The notes under the pieces were generated by a model. It made no database searches and had not been told where the DNA came from. It saw only the letters and a program-made list of their open reading frames with translations. Positions 7,976-17,782 of a stretch of DNA of 64,000 bases are shown here, in pieces. Numbering within the stretch: position 1 is the stretch's first letter; the number at the start of each line of letters is the position of its first letter. Origin of the DNA: UBA6168 sp041741095 (GTDB lineage: Bacteria > Bacteroidota > Bacteroidia > Chitinophagales > Saprospiraceae); assembly GCA_041741095.1 (NCBI GenBank), contig JBGSKQ010000072.1, positions 99,584-163,583 of the forward strand. Direction: 5' to 3'. Position numbers and translations under genes: made by a program.

Positions 7976-10252
7976 TTACCGCCTTCCACCTCGGAAGCCA
8001 CCGCCTCCACCGCCGCCTCTACGGTCGCCTCCACCGCCGCCACCACGGTATCCACCACCGCCGCCGCCGCCACGGTTACCGCCTCCACCATCATCCATGT
8101 ATTCGTCTTCAGTGGGCATGGTGCCATCGGCTTTTGGCATCAAGGCTTTCCTTGACAAGCGGAATTTGCCAGTTTTGTTGTCTATACCGATCAGCTTCAC
8201 TTTGACAGGATCGCCTTCGGAGAAAACATCTTCCACATTGTCAATTCGGCTGTGCGACATTTCTGTTACGTGCAATAGGCCGCTTTTGCCTTGGAAATCA
8301 ACGAAAACGCCATACGGCATCACGGTTTTTACCACTGCTTCATATACATCGCCCACGGATGGGGTGAAGGTAATTTCCTTGATGCGGGCAACTGCTTTGT
8401 CAATACTGTTCTTGTCTGGGCTTGCCACATTGACAATACCATGTTCGCCCACTTCCGAGATGTTGATGATAGTGCCAGTGGTGCTTTGGATTTCCTGGAT
8501 GATCTTGCCACCAGGGCCGATAACTGCACCAATAAAGCTCTTGTCTATGATCAATTCCACTATCCTTGGGGCATGAGGTTTCATGTCAGGCCTTGGTTCA
8601 GCCATGGATTCCGCCATTTTTGACAAAATGTGCAAACGGCCTTCTTTAGCTTGCATCAGGGCCTGTTCCAACAACTCATAGGAAAGCCCATCAATTTTTA
8701 TGTCCATTTGGCAACCACAAATGCCTTTGGCAGTGCCAGTCACTTTAAAGTCCATATCGCCCAATGCGTCTTCATCGCCCAGGATGTCGCTAAGGATGGC
8801 AGCTTTGCCGCCCTCTGCAATCATTCCCATCGCAATTCCGGAAACGGCAGCTTTAGTTGGAACGCCAGCATCCATCAGTGCCAGTGAACCAGCGCAAACC
8901 GTGGCCATGGACGAGGAGCCGTTTGATTCCAAAATATCGGAAACTAAACGCACAGTGTAGGGAAAACCTTCTGGCATTACCTGTTTCAACGAACGGCCTG
9001 CCAGGTTGGCGTGGCCCACCTCACGGCGGCCAGGTGCCCTGAGCGGCTTCGTTTCACCGGTGGAATAGGGGGGGAAGTTGTAGTGGAGGATGAATTTTTC
9101 ATAATACTGCTCCAGGGCATTATCAATCATCATTTCATCCAACTTGGTACCCAGGGTCACGGTGGTCAAGGCCTGCGTTTCACCACGGGTGAAAATGGCA
9201 GAGCCGTGCGGCGAGGGCAGGTAGTCAATTTCTGTCCAGATAGGGCGGATCTCATTGTATTTTCTACCATCCAAACGGACTTGATCGTCCAGCACCATGT
9301 GGCGCACCACTTTTTTCTTCACATCATCGAAATACTTGCCAATCAGCTTTTCGTTTTCACCCACAAATTCTTCGCCTTTATCTTCCGTCAACTGCGTTTT
9401 GATTCCTTCTTTGATTTCGTCGAATTTGCTCTTGCGGATCTGCTTCTCAAAGAATGACTTTGAAATTTCATAAATTTTGTCCTTGGCGTAGGACGCTACG
9501 AAGTTTTTGATTTCTTCGTTTTCGACAGGAGCATCGAATCCTCTTTTCTCAAGGGCCTTGCCGCCTACTTTTTGGGCAAGGTCAAGCTGAACCTGGCACT
9601 GCACCTTAATGGCTTCGTGCGCTATGCGGATGGCTTCCACCAGATCCTTTTCATCGCACTCGTTAGCCTCGCCTTCTACCATCATGATGTTTTTCAGGTC
9701 GGCAGCAACGATGAGGTTGATATCGGCTGCTTTCGCTGAGGATTTGCTGGGGTTGATATGAAATTCACCATTGATCCTTGCTACCCTGACTTCTGAAATT
9801 GGCCCTTGCCAAGGGATTTCGGACAGGGTGAGTGCGGAAGAAGCGGCCAGTGCTGCATAGGCATCCGGCAATTCATCCTTGTCGCCCGACATGAGATTGA
9901 GGATGACCTGTGTGTCTTCCATAAAACCGTCGGGGAAAAGCGGGCGGATGGCCCTGTCCACGAGGCGGGAAGTCAACACTTCATAGTCGGAAAGTTTGGA
10001 TTCACGACGGAAAAAGTTGCCGGGGATGCGGCCAGCGCTGGCAAATTTTTCTTGATAATCAACGGAAAGCGGAAAAAAATCCTGGCCTTCCCTGACTTTT
10101 TTTGCTGCTACCACTGTAGCAAGCAGCATGGTTTTGCCCACCCGTACCACCACAGAGCCATCAGCCTGTGCGGCGAGTTTACCAGTTTCGATAATCACTT
10201 CTCTTCCATCGGGCAAATTGAAGGAAGTTGTGGTTGGAATTTGTTTACCCAT
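7976..10252 (-). CDS. pnp: Polynucleotide phosphorylase with Gly/Arg-rich tail
   Basis: A 758-residue 3'-5' phosphorolytic exoribonuclease of RNA decay. Two RNase PH domains (about 10-230 and 320-560) are joined by an alpha-helical linker. A KH domain carries the GxxG loop (IGPGGKIIQ) and an S1 domain follows (VGDVYEAVVKTVMPYGVFV). The last about 40 residues are nearly all Gly with Arg (RGG-like), an addition beyond the usual end of the S1 domain. I chose ATG 10252 (MGKQIPT) because the family N-terminus begins there; an in-frame ATG at 10282 would add ten residues. It lies downstream of rpsO, the classic rpsO-pnp order, with a hairpin between them. Confidence 0.96.
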   Translation of the reverse strand: MGKQIPTTTSFNLPDGREVIIETGKLAAQADGSVVVRVGKTMLLATVVAAKKVREGQDFFPLSVDYQEKFASAGRIPGNFFRRESKLSDYEVLTSRLVDRAIRPLFPDGFMEDTQVILNLMSGDKDELPDAYAALAASSALTLSEIPWQGPISEVRVARINGEFHINPSKSSAKAADINLIVAADLKNIMMVEGEANECDEKDLVEAIRIAHEAIKVQCQVQLDLAQKVGGKALEKRGFDAPVENEEIKNFVASYAKDKIYEISKSFFEKQIRKSKFDEIKEGIKTQLTEDKGEEFVGENEKLIGKYFDDVKKKVVRHMVLDDQVRLDGRKYNEIRPIWTEIDYLPSPHGSAIFTRGETQALTTVTLGTKLDEMMIDNALEQYYEKFILHYNFPPYSTGETKPLRAPGRREVGHANLAGRSLKQVMPEGFPYTVRLVSDILESNGSSSMATVCAGSLALMDAGVPTKAAVSGIAMGMIAEGGKAAILSDILGDEDALGDMDFKVTGTAKGICGCQMDIKIDGLSYELLEQALMQAKEGRLHILSKMAESMAEPRPDMKPHAPRIVELIIDKSFIGAVIGPGGKIIQEIQSTTGTIINISEVGEHGIVNVASPDKNSIDKAVARIKEITFTPSVGDVYEAVVKTVMPYGVFVDFQGKSGLLHVTEMSHSRIDNVEDVFSEGDPVKVKLIGIDNKTGKFRLSRKALMPKADGTMPTEDEYMDDGGGGNRGGGGGGGYRGGGGGGDRRGGGGGGGFRGGRR

Positions 10253-10473
10253 TTTATGGATTAAAATTAGCGGCCTGGCCATTTGCCTGACCTGAGTTTA
10301 TAATTAAGGACTTTGTATAACCTTTTAGAAAGGAGGTAAAAGCTCTTAAACAATAAATGCCCTTTGTATTGAAGGGTTTATGGTTTAAAATCGGTTAGAA
10401 CAAATTACCTCGAATTGGAAGTTGGAAGGAAGCTGCCGGAATTGTAGATTCCCCAACCGGGGCGGCTAAACAG

Positions 10474-10504
10474 AAAAGTGCCCCAAAAAAAGTGAGGCAC
10501 TTTT
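10474..10504 (-). promoter_or_regulatory. rpsO-pnp intercistronic hairpin
   Basis: AAAAGTGCC (10474-10482) is complementary to GGCACTTTT (10496-10504). On the minus strand the stem ends in TTTT. It lies 15 bp after the rpsO stop and more than 200 bp before pnp, so it could be an attenuating terminator or an RNase processing site, as in the E. coli operon. The role is inferred from position only. Confidence 0.6.
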
Positions 10505-10518
10505 CCCAACCGTAATTT

Positions 10519-10794
10519 TTATCCACGAATACCCAGGTTCTTGATAAGCTCCCGGTATTTGTTGATGTCTCTTTTCTTCAAATAATCCAGCAAGCGCTTG
10601 CGGCGGCCAACCATCATCATCAGGCTGCGGCGGGTCGCATGGTCTTTCTTGAATGCCCTTAAGTGGTCAGAAAGTTTTTGGATGCGGAAGGTGAACAAAG
10701 CGATTTGTCCTTCGGTGGAACCTGTGTTTTTTTCTGCTCCACCATACTGTTTGAAGATTTCTTCTTTCTTCTCTTTGGTTAAATAAACTGCCAT
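10519..10794 (-). CDS. rpsO: 30S ribosomal protein S15
   Basis: 91 residues, the standard S15 length, with a four-helix sequence; the conserved GSTEGQIALFTFRIQKLSDHL and GRRKRLLDYLKKRD stretches are clear. S15 binds the central domain of 16S rRNA and nucleates the platform of the small subunit. In several bacteria it represses its own mRNA. A promoter-like TACCTTTG at 10994-10987 implies a leader of about 185 nt, with long-range complementary segments described separately. Confidence 0.98.
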   Translation of the reverse strand: MAVYLTKEKKEEIFKQYGGAEKNTGSTEGQIALFTFRIQKLSDHLRAFKKDHATRRSLMMMVGRRKRLLDYLKKRDINKYRELIKNLGIRG

Positions 10795-10982
10795 TTAAAA
10801 AAAAATTGTGCGAAAACCCGCCGTGCTCGGCTGTAACACATTTAATTTGGCTGGATGCTTAATCGTTTGGGTATGAACAGCTCACGTCTTTTAAACTGTG
10901 ACAAACTGACCGAAAAAACAAGCTTTCCAACTTTGTACCCGTGGGTTTTCAGCCGTTAGTGATTACGAAAATCAGTTACAGC
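10795..10982 (-). promoter_or_regulatory. rpsO leader with possible pseudoknot
   Basis: Reading the minus-strand RNA, GCTGTAAC (10982-10975) is complementary to GTTACAGC (10837-10830), and GAAAACCC (10950-10943) to GGGTTTTC (10819-10812). The order is interleaved (A-B-A'-B'), which is pseudoknot topology, and the last segment ends 17 nt before the ATG. S15 of E. coli autoregulates through a leader pseudoknot. Each pairing is only 8 bp, so chance is possible. Confidence 0.4.
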
Positions 10983-10986
10983 GGCG

Positions 10987-10994
10987 CAAAGGTA
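10987..10994 (-). promoter_or_regulatory. -7 element TACCTTTG upstream of rpsO
   Basis: The minus strand reads TACCTTTG, an exact fit to the Bacteroidota TAnnTTTG -7 element. A TTG lies upstream at a sub-optimal spacing (about 13 bp). It is about 190 bp upstream of the rpsO ATG. Confidence 0.5.
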
Positions 10995-11206
10995 AATTAT
11001 TTTGTTTCAACATATTCATAGGTGAACAATTTTATAAAAGTTTAATTTTATGAAAACTTAATGAAGAAATGCGCCCTGAATAAAAAGCCAGCCCTACATT
11101 GGCCCTCTTTTGTTCAATCCATTTTCTCTGTTTATCTACTAATTTGCGTAGCCTTGAAAATACCAGGGTGCATCTTCCTATTTTCAATAATAAAACAATC
11201 ACAGCA

Positions 11207-13243
11207 ATGGCGGAAAACCTTCCAACGACCGAACGTGACATTTCATGGTTGAGCTTCAACGAAAGGGTTTTGCAGGAAGCCAAGGACCGCTCGGTGCCTT
11301 TGTACGAAAGGATAAAGTTTTTGGCCATTTACTCTTCCAATCTTGACGAGTTTTTCCGGGTTCGGGTGGCTTCCTTGCGCAGCTTCAGAAAATTGGCCAA
11401 ATCCACCCGCAAGGAAATGGAACTGAAGCCCCGCAGGTTGTTGAGGCGAATCAAAGAAATAGTGCGGCATCAACAGGCTGAATTCGGGCGGGTTTTTAGG
11501 GAAGAGATCATGCCAAGCCTGGAAGGCCACGGGATTCACCTCCTCAGGGAGGAGCAGTTTAGCGAAGCTCAGAAAAGATTTGCAATGGGCGTTTTTAAGG
11601 AGAAAATCCAGCCTGGCCTGCAATGGCAATTCATCCAGGCAGGCGAGCCTCCTTTTTTGGAAAACAAAGGCATTTATTTCATTGTCGCTTTTCAAGAAAG
11701 CAGCCAATTGGCTTTTGTAAAAATAGACACTACGGTTACGGGCCGTTTCGTGGAACTGCCTTCTATTTTGGATTCGCATTATATTGCATTTGTTGATGAC
11801 ATCATCCGCCTGGCCTTGCGGGAAGTTTTTCCAGAAAAGACAGTCAGCGGGGCGTATTCCGTGAAAATGTCAAGGGATGCCGAGCTTTATATTGACGACG
11901 AATACGCCGGCGACCTTGTTGAAAAAATAAAGGAGGGACTGCACGAGCGCCATGTTGGATTGCCTACCCGTTTCCTGTACGACGACACCATGCCGGAGGC
12001 TGTGCTTAAAAGTGTCAGGGAGATTTTCCAGCTTTCAAAATACGACCTGATACCGGGTGCCCGATACCACAATTTCAACGACTTTTTCGCTTTTCCCAAT
12101 CCAGCGGGCCTGCAAATGCTGCACGATGAACCGATGCCACCCTTGCCACACCGGGAATTGGAATTGATAGAACTGCTTTTGCCAGCCATTGATCAAAAGG
12201 ACTATTTGCTCCATTATCCCTATCAAAAATTTGACTACGTTTTGCGCTTGATCGAAGAAGCGGCTGCCGACGATAAAGTAATTTCACTCAAAATAACCCT
12301 CTACCGGGTGGCCAGCAAATCAGCCGTTTGCGAAGCACTGCTGAAGGCGCTTGCCAATGGTAAAAAAGTGACCGTTTTTATTGAGGCAAAAGCACGTTTC
12401 GACGAGGAGACCAATTTGTTTTGGGGCGAAAAACTGGAGCAGGCGGGCGCTTTGGTGAAGTACAGTTTCCCTGGCATCAAAGTGCATTCAAAACTGTTGC
12501 TCATCACAAAGCAAGAGGAATCTGGTTTGAAAAATTATGCCTACCTCTCCACAGGAAATTTCAACGAAAAAACGGCCTTGTTGTATGCAGATCATGCGAT
12601 CCTGACAGCCAATCCCAAGATGGCCGATGAAATCGCCCAAGTGTTTGATCTTCTGGAAGGAAAACTGTTGATGCCCAAATGCAAGAAACTATTGGTCGCT
12701 CCCTACACACTTAGAGAAACATTTGAGAAGCTCATCCAGCAGGAAATTGAAAATGCAAAAAGAGGCACGGAGGCATGGATGATCATCAAACAAAATAGCC
12801 TGGAAGATAAACGAATGATGGCCAAATTGGTGGAGGCCAGCCAGGCTGGCGTGAAAATCAGGATGGTCGTGCGGGGCATCTGTTGCCTAAAACCGGGTGT
12901 GGAGGGTTTTACAGAAAACATCAAAATCACTACCATTCTCGACCGCTTTTTGGAACATGCCCGTGTCTATATTTTCGCCAATGCTGGCGAGGATTTAATG
13001 TACCTCGCCAGCGCTGACTGGATGGGCCGCAACCTGGACAGAAGGGTAGAGGTGGCCTTTCCAATTTTGGATGAAAAGCTGCACAAGGAAATCCGCCAAA
13101 TCATTGATTTTCAACTAAATGACAACGTAAAGGCCAGGATCGTCAATGGAGAAAATGACAACCGATATGTGCAGCGAAAAACAGGCGAAAAAGCAATTCG
13201 ATCCCAGGTGGAAACATATTCTTTCCTCAAATCTACCGCCTGA
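11207..13243 (+). CDS. ppk1: Polyphosphate kinase 1
   Basis: A 678-residue enzyme that makes inorganic polyphosphate from ATP by way of a phosphohistidine. The N-terminal domain begins RDISWLSFNERVL. The middle domain has YHNFNDFFAFPNP, and two phospholipase-D-like domains follow. The probable catalytic His is H427 in KVHSKLLLITKQ, followed by the conserved STGNFNEKTALLYAD. ATG 11207 is preferred over a longer frame starting at 11099, because homologues start a few residues before RDISWL. Its 3' end overlaps the convergent barrel gene by 11 bp. No exopolyphosphatase gene is adjacent. Confidence 0.96.
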   Translation: MAENLPTTERDISWLSFNERVLQEAKDRSVPLYERIKFLAIYSSNLDEFFRVRVASLRSFRKLAKSTRKEMELKPRRLLRRIKEIVRHQQAEFGRVFREEIMPSLEGHGIHLLREEQFSEAQKRFAMGVFKEKIQPGLQWQFIQAGEPPFLENKGIYFIVAFQESSQLAFVKIDTTVTGRFVELPSILDSHYIAFVDDIIRLALREVFPEKTVSGAYSVKMSRDAELYIDDEYAGDLVEKIKEGLHERHVGLPTRFLYDDTMPEAVLKSVREIFQLSKYDLIPGARYHNFNDFFAFPNPAGLQMLHDEPMPPLPHRELELIELLLPAIDQKDYLLHYPYQKFDYVLRLIEEAAADDKVISLKITLYRVASKSAVCEALLKALANGKKVTVFIEAKARFDEETNLFWGEKLEQAGALVKYSFPGIKVHSKLLLITKQEESGLKNYAYLSTGNFNEKTALLYADHAILTANPKMADEIAQVFDLLEGKLLMPKCKKLLVAPYTLRETFEKLIQQEIENAKRGTEAWMIIKQNSLEDKRMMAKLVEASQAGVKIRMVVRGICCLKPGVEGFTENIKITTILDRFLEHARVYIFANAGEDLMYLASADWMGRNLDRRVEVAFPILDEKLHKEIRQIIDFQLNDNVKARIVNGENDNRYVQRKTGEKAIRSQVETYSFLKSTA

Positions 13244-13907
13244 ATTTGTTGCCCTGGTTCCAACGGAAACTAAGTTTTAGGCCTGCAAAGAATTGATGGA
13301 TGTTTGCGTCGGAATTTGGAGCATGGAGGGCATTGTCCCAATGTGCCGAAGGGAAAAAATAATACCTGCCCAGCGGGGTAATTGTCAAAAAATCGGATAT
13401 GCCAAGGTCGAGGCCTGCTCCCACTGACCCGCCAAAACTGTAGGAGGTGCTATCAAATTCGTCAATAGCTGTAGTGTTTTTCGATTGATTTTTGAAAAAA
13501 CTGAAGCCTGGTGCCAATTGAACAAAGAAACCCTTTGTGAAAAAATTCCCATCTTTTGACCATACAGGGCAGTCGCAATCACTGGTCAAATCAAATGGAT
13601 AAATATTGGTGAAAAAGTAAAAACCGAAGGTTTTGTGAGACACCGTGTTTGTACCCAATTTTCCTTCAAACGACCCGAAAGATAGTTCTGGAGTGAATTC
13701 GATGCGTCTTTTTTTCAGCCTGAACCAATAGTCAATGCCCAAATTGTAGCCATATATTGGATAAATGGCACCCGGTTCATTTTCTACATAAAATTTTTCC
13801 CAGTTGTCAGCCCGAAAGGATTGGAACCCTCCGATCACGCCGATTTGTGCAGAAACACTTATGGCAGCAAGTAAGCAAACGAAGATTGCGATTGATGTTT
13901 TTTTCAT
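13233..13907 (-). CDS. Outer-membrane beta-barrel protein, unknown function
   Basis: 224 residues. A signal peptide (about 1-20, ending SVSAQ) is followed by alternating hydrophobic/polar strands such as LGIDYWFRLKKRRIEFTPELSF and VGAGLDLGISDFLTITPLGRYYF. The protein ends in FAGLKLSFRW, with an aromatic near the C-terminus as in barrel insertion signals. This fits the broad PorT/OmpA-like 'outer membrane beta-barrel' class, but no specific function can be assigned. The stop codon lies inside the end of ppk1. Confidence 0.75.
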   Translation of the reverse strand: MKKTSIAIFVCLLAAISVSAQIGVIGGFQSFRADNWEKFYVENEPGAIYPIYGYNLGIDYWFRLKKRRIEFTPELSFGSFEGKLGTNTVSHKTFGFYFFTNIYPFDLTSDCDCPVWSKDGNFFTKGFFVQLAPGFSFFKNQSKNTTAIDEFDSTSYSFGGSVGAGLDLGISDFLTITPLGRYYFFPSAHWDNALHAPNSDANIHQFFAGLKLSFRWNQGNKFRR

Positions 13908-13986
13908 ATCAAATTAGGTGTTTTAAAAATTACATTTTGATAAAAACATGAATAAAAAACACCCTAACAAACTTTAATAAATGCTA

Positions 13987-14913
13987 CTACCATTCGCTCA
14001 CTGGCTTAAAAATACGCTTGAACAATCGGGTAGAATCGCTGGCAAAATACGAATGGGGGAATTGGCTCGATTGAACAACAAAAGGCAAATTCAAGGTTGT
14101 ATCTTGCCATGCACGAACGATGACTGGTTCTGGCATATTGCCCCCGCTTATCGTGAGCTTTTTTATTAACTTTTGATCACTGGCCGACTCCTCAAAACCA
14201 TCGGCAAATTGGTCGCCGTTCATTTGTCGGAGGTTGGCGAGGAAGTTGAACACCTTGCTCGTGTCCAATGCTTCAGTGCCATTTAACAGCCATTGGTCGC
14301 CTGACCTCGTAACGCTGTAGTTTTGGTCACCTTCATAATGTAGTGTTTCAATGGCGTGGATGTTGAGGTCGAGCGCTTTTTTGTCACGATAGGCATTGAA
14401 ACCCTGGCCGAGCATCATGCCCCCCATGCCCTCCACCGCATAAACGTTGTCACTGTCCGCCGTCCGGATATAGGAAGTGATTTGTCTCGCCTGTTGGTTC
14501 ACGGAAAATTTTCCAACATAAAAATCGGCCAACACTTTATCGCTGCCATAAACCGTGATATGCGAAGCATTGCCTTCTTCCAGTTCGTATTCTGGCCATT
14601 TTTCCTTGCTTTTGGCGGCGATGAAATTGGTTTTTACCAAACCCAAACTGCCAATCAATTGGCCCACGGATTCATCGGTTACCTTGACGGACAACTTGCC
14701 CTTGGTGGCCGTCCAACCAGTTCCTTCCTGTTTTAAAACAACCTCTTCCAAACTGTCGGCCTTGGCATGGATGACCACCTTCGTCACTTTGGCCGAATCC
14801 ACCTGGATGATATCAGGATTAAAGGAGCCTGCCTGTTTTCCGGAAAAAATCTTTGTCAGGGCAAAAACGCCCAGCAAGGCTGCAAAAAGAATGATGAGGA
14901 TTTTGTTGTTCAT
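13987..14913 (-). CDS. DUF4340 domain-containing membrane-anchored protein
   Basis: 308 residues. An N-terminal hydrophobic anchor (about 4-22, ILIILFAALLGVFAL) is followed by beta-rich repeats of the DUF4340 type, with phrases such as YSVTRSGDQWLLNGTEALDTSKVFNFLANLRQM. Members often accompany gliding/ABC-2 transporter genes, but none is adjacent here. ATG 14913 places the start right at the membrane helix; the longer frame to 14949 adds twelve non-conserved residues. The role is unknown. Confidence 0.75.
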   Translation of the reverse strand: MNNKILIILFAALLGVFALTKIFSGKQAGSFNPDIIQVDSAKVTKVVIHAKADSLEEVVLKQEGTGWTATKGKLSVKVTDESVGQLIGSLGLVKTNFIAAKSKEKWPEYELEEGNASHITVYGSDKVLADFYVGKFSVNQQARQITSYIRTADSDNVYAVEGMGGMMLGQGFNAYRDKKALDLNIHAIETLHYEGDQNYSVTRSGDQWLLNGTEALDTSKVFNFLANLRQMNGDQFADGFEESASDQKLIKKLTISGGNMPEPVIVRAWQDTTLNLPFVVQSSQFPHSYFASDSTRLFKRIFKPVSEW

Positions 14914-15051
14914 GATGAAAGGAATTGATGTTTTTTCAATGGCGGGCAAATTTCATGGTTCTTTTGAAAAAAATGAATTTTAACAAAGCCAAATATCCCG
15001 CCCGCCCCGCTTACCTTTGCGCCGTTTTTTCAAAAAATACCAATTTAGAAA

Positions 15052-16959
<1,908 letters not shown>

Positions 16960-16970
16960 GCCTATTGGGA

Positions 16971-17771
16971 TTAGGCCATGGGAGCTGCGCTACCAAGGGA
17001 AGTTGCGAACATTTTTAAAAATGGGAGACCTTGCGTGTAGTCAAGTGTTTCGTACTCCAAACCCAGGGCCCGGATGTTTTTGTAATAAGTAGCGTGGTTG
17101 GCGTAGTAATATCTCTCCGATTCAATCAGCCAAGCATTCTTTCCTATTTTTTCGGCCAGGAACCATTTTTCAATGAGCCTTGCCGCTCTTCCATTCCCGT
17201 CGTCAAAAGGGTGGATTTTTACAAAAACAAGGTGGAGAAGAGCGGCAAAGAAAAATATTTCCTGGACCGTCAAATCTTGCTTTACCAGCATTTCCAAGTC
17301 TTCATAAAATTTTTCCAATTCCTGTTTCACCACAAAGGGCGATGCCGCTACGTACTCAATTTTGCCATTGGGCGTAGTCACGAACATCATGGACGCCCTG
17401 ATTTTTCCCTGGCGGTTTTTCGGTAGGATATTTTTTGTCAAAAGTTGGTGGGCCTGACCAATGTTCACCTCATTGATTGGATTTTTTTGGGCAAACAAAT
17501 AGGCATTGTACAGATCGTCAATTTTGCGGGTATAGTCAGGTTTGAATTGAATACCGAAACGCTTGTGTTTGATGTAGGAATCCAGTTCGATGTCTTCACC
17601 CTCTATTTTGCTGGAAAAAACGGCAGAGACGGAGGTGTAAAAGCTGAAGTTTTTGATGGATAACTCACTGTCTTTCAAATTTTTGTAGTGGAGTAACTGA
17701 CGCTCGTCCACTTCTTGGCAATACCTTGCAAGCAGATCAACAGGCAATATTTTAAAATTGGAAATTGGCAT
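16971..17771 (-). CDS. Fic-domain protein, autoinhibited class II type
   Basis: 266 residues. The Fic motif HPFDDGNGRAAR has its catalytic His at 187. Fic enzymes usually transfer AMP (or another nucleotide moiety) to a hydroxyl side chain of a target protein. Residues 53-58 (SSKIEG) match the (S/T)xxxE(G/N) inhibitory motif placed before the Fic core, so Glu57 should keep the enzyme off until released. The C-terminal 60 residues are not a recognisable DNA-binding domain. It begins 11 bp after the T9SS cargo gene ends, so the two are probably cotranscribed. No antitoxin gene is adjacent, as expected for an enzyme with a built-in inhibitor. The target is unknown. Confidence 0.92.
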   Translation of the reverse strand: MPISNFKILPVDLLARYCQEVDERQLLHYKNLKDSELSIKNFSFYTSVSAVFSSKIEGEDIELDSYIKHKRFGIQFKPDYTRKIDDLYNAYLFAQKNPINEVNIGQAHQLLTKNILPKNRQGKIRASMMFVTTPNGKIEYVAASPFVVKQELEKFYEDLEMLVKQDLTVQEIFFFAALLHLVFVKIHPFDDGNGRAARLIEKWFLAEKIGKNAWLIESERYYYANHATYYKNIRALGLEYETLDYTQGLPFLKMFATSLGSAAPMA

Positions 17772-17782
17772 TATTCAATTAT

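Noticed and set aside
7960..8100. CRISPR-like short repeats in GC-rich DNA
   Set aside because: They are Gly codons of the PNPase tail, without spacers or fixed unit length.
9011..9457. 148-codon plus-strand ORF opposite pnp
   Set aside because: Shadow of the strongly conserved pnp frame.
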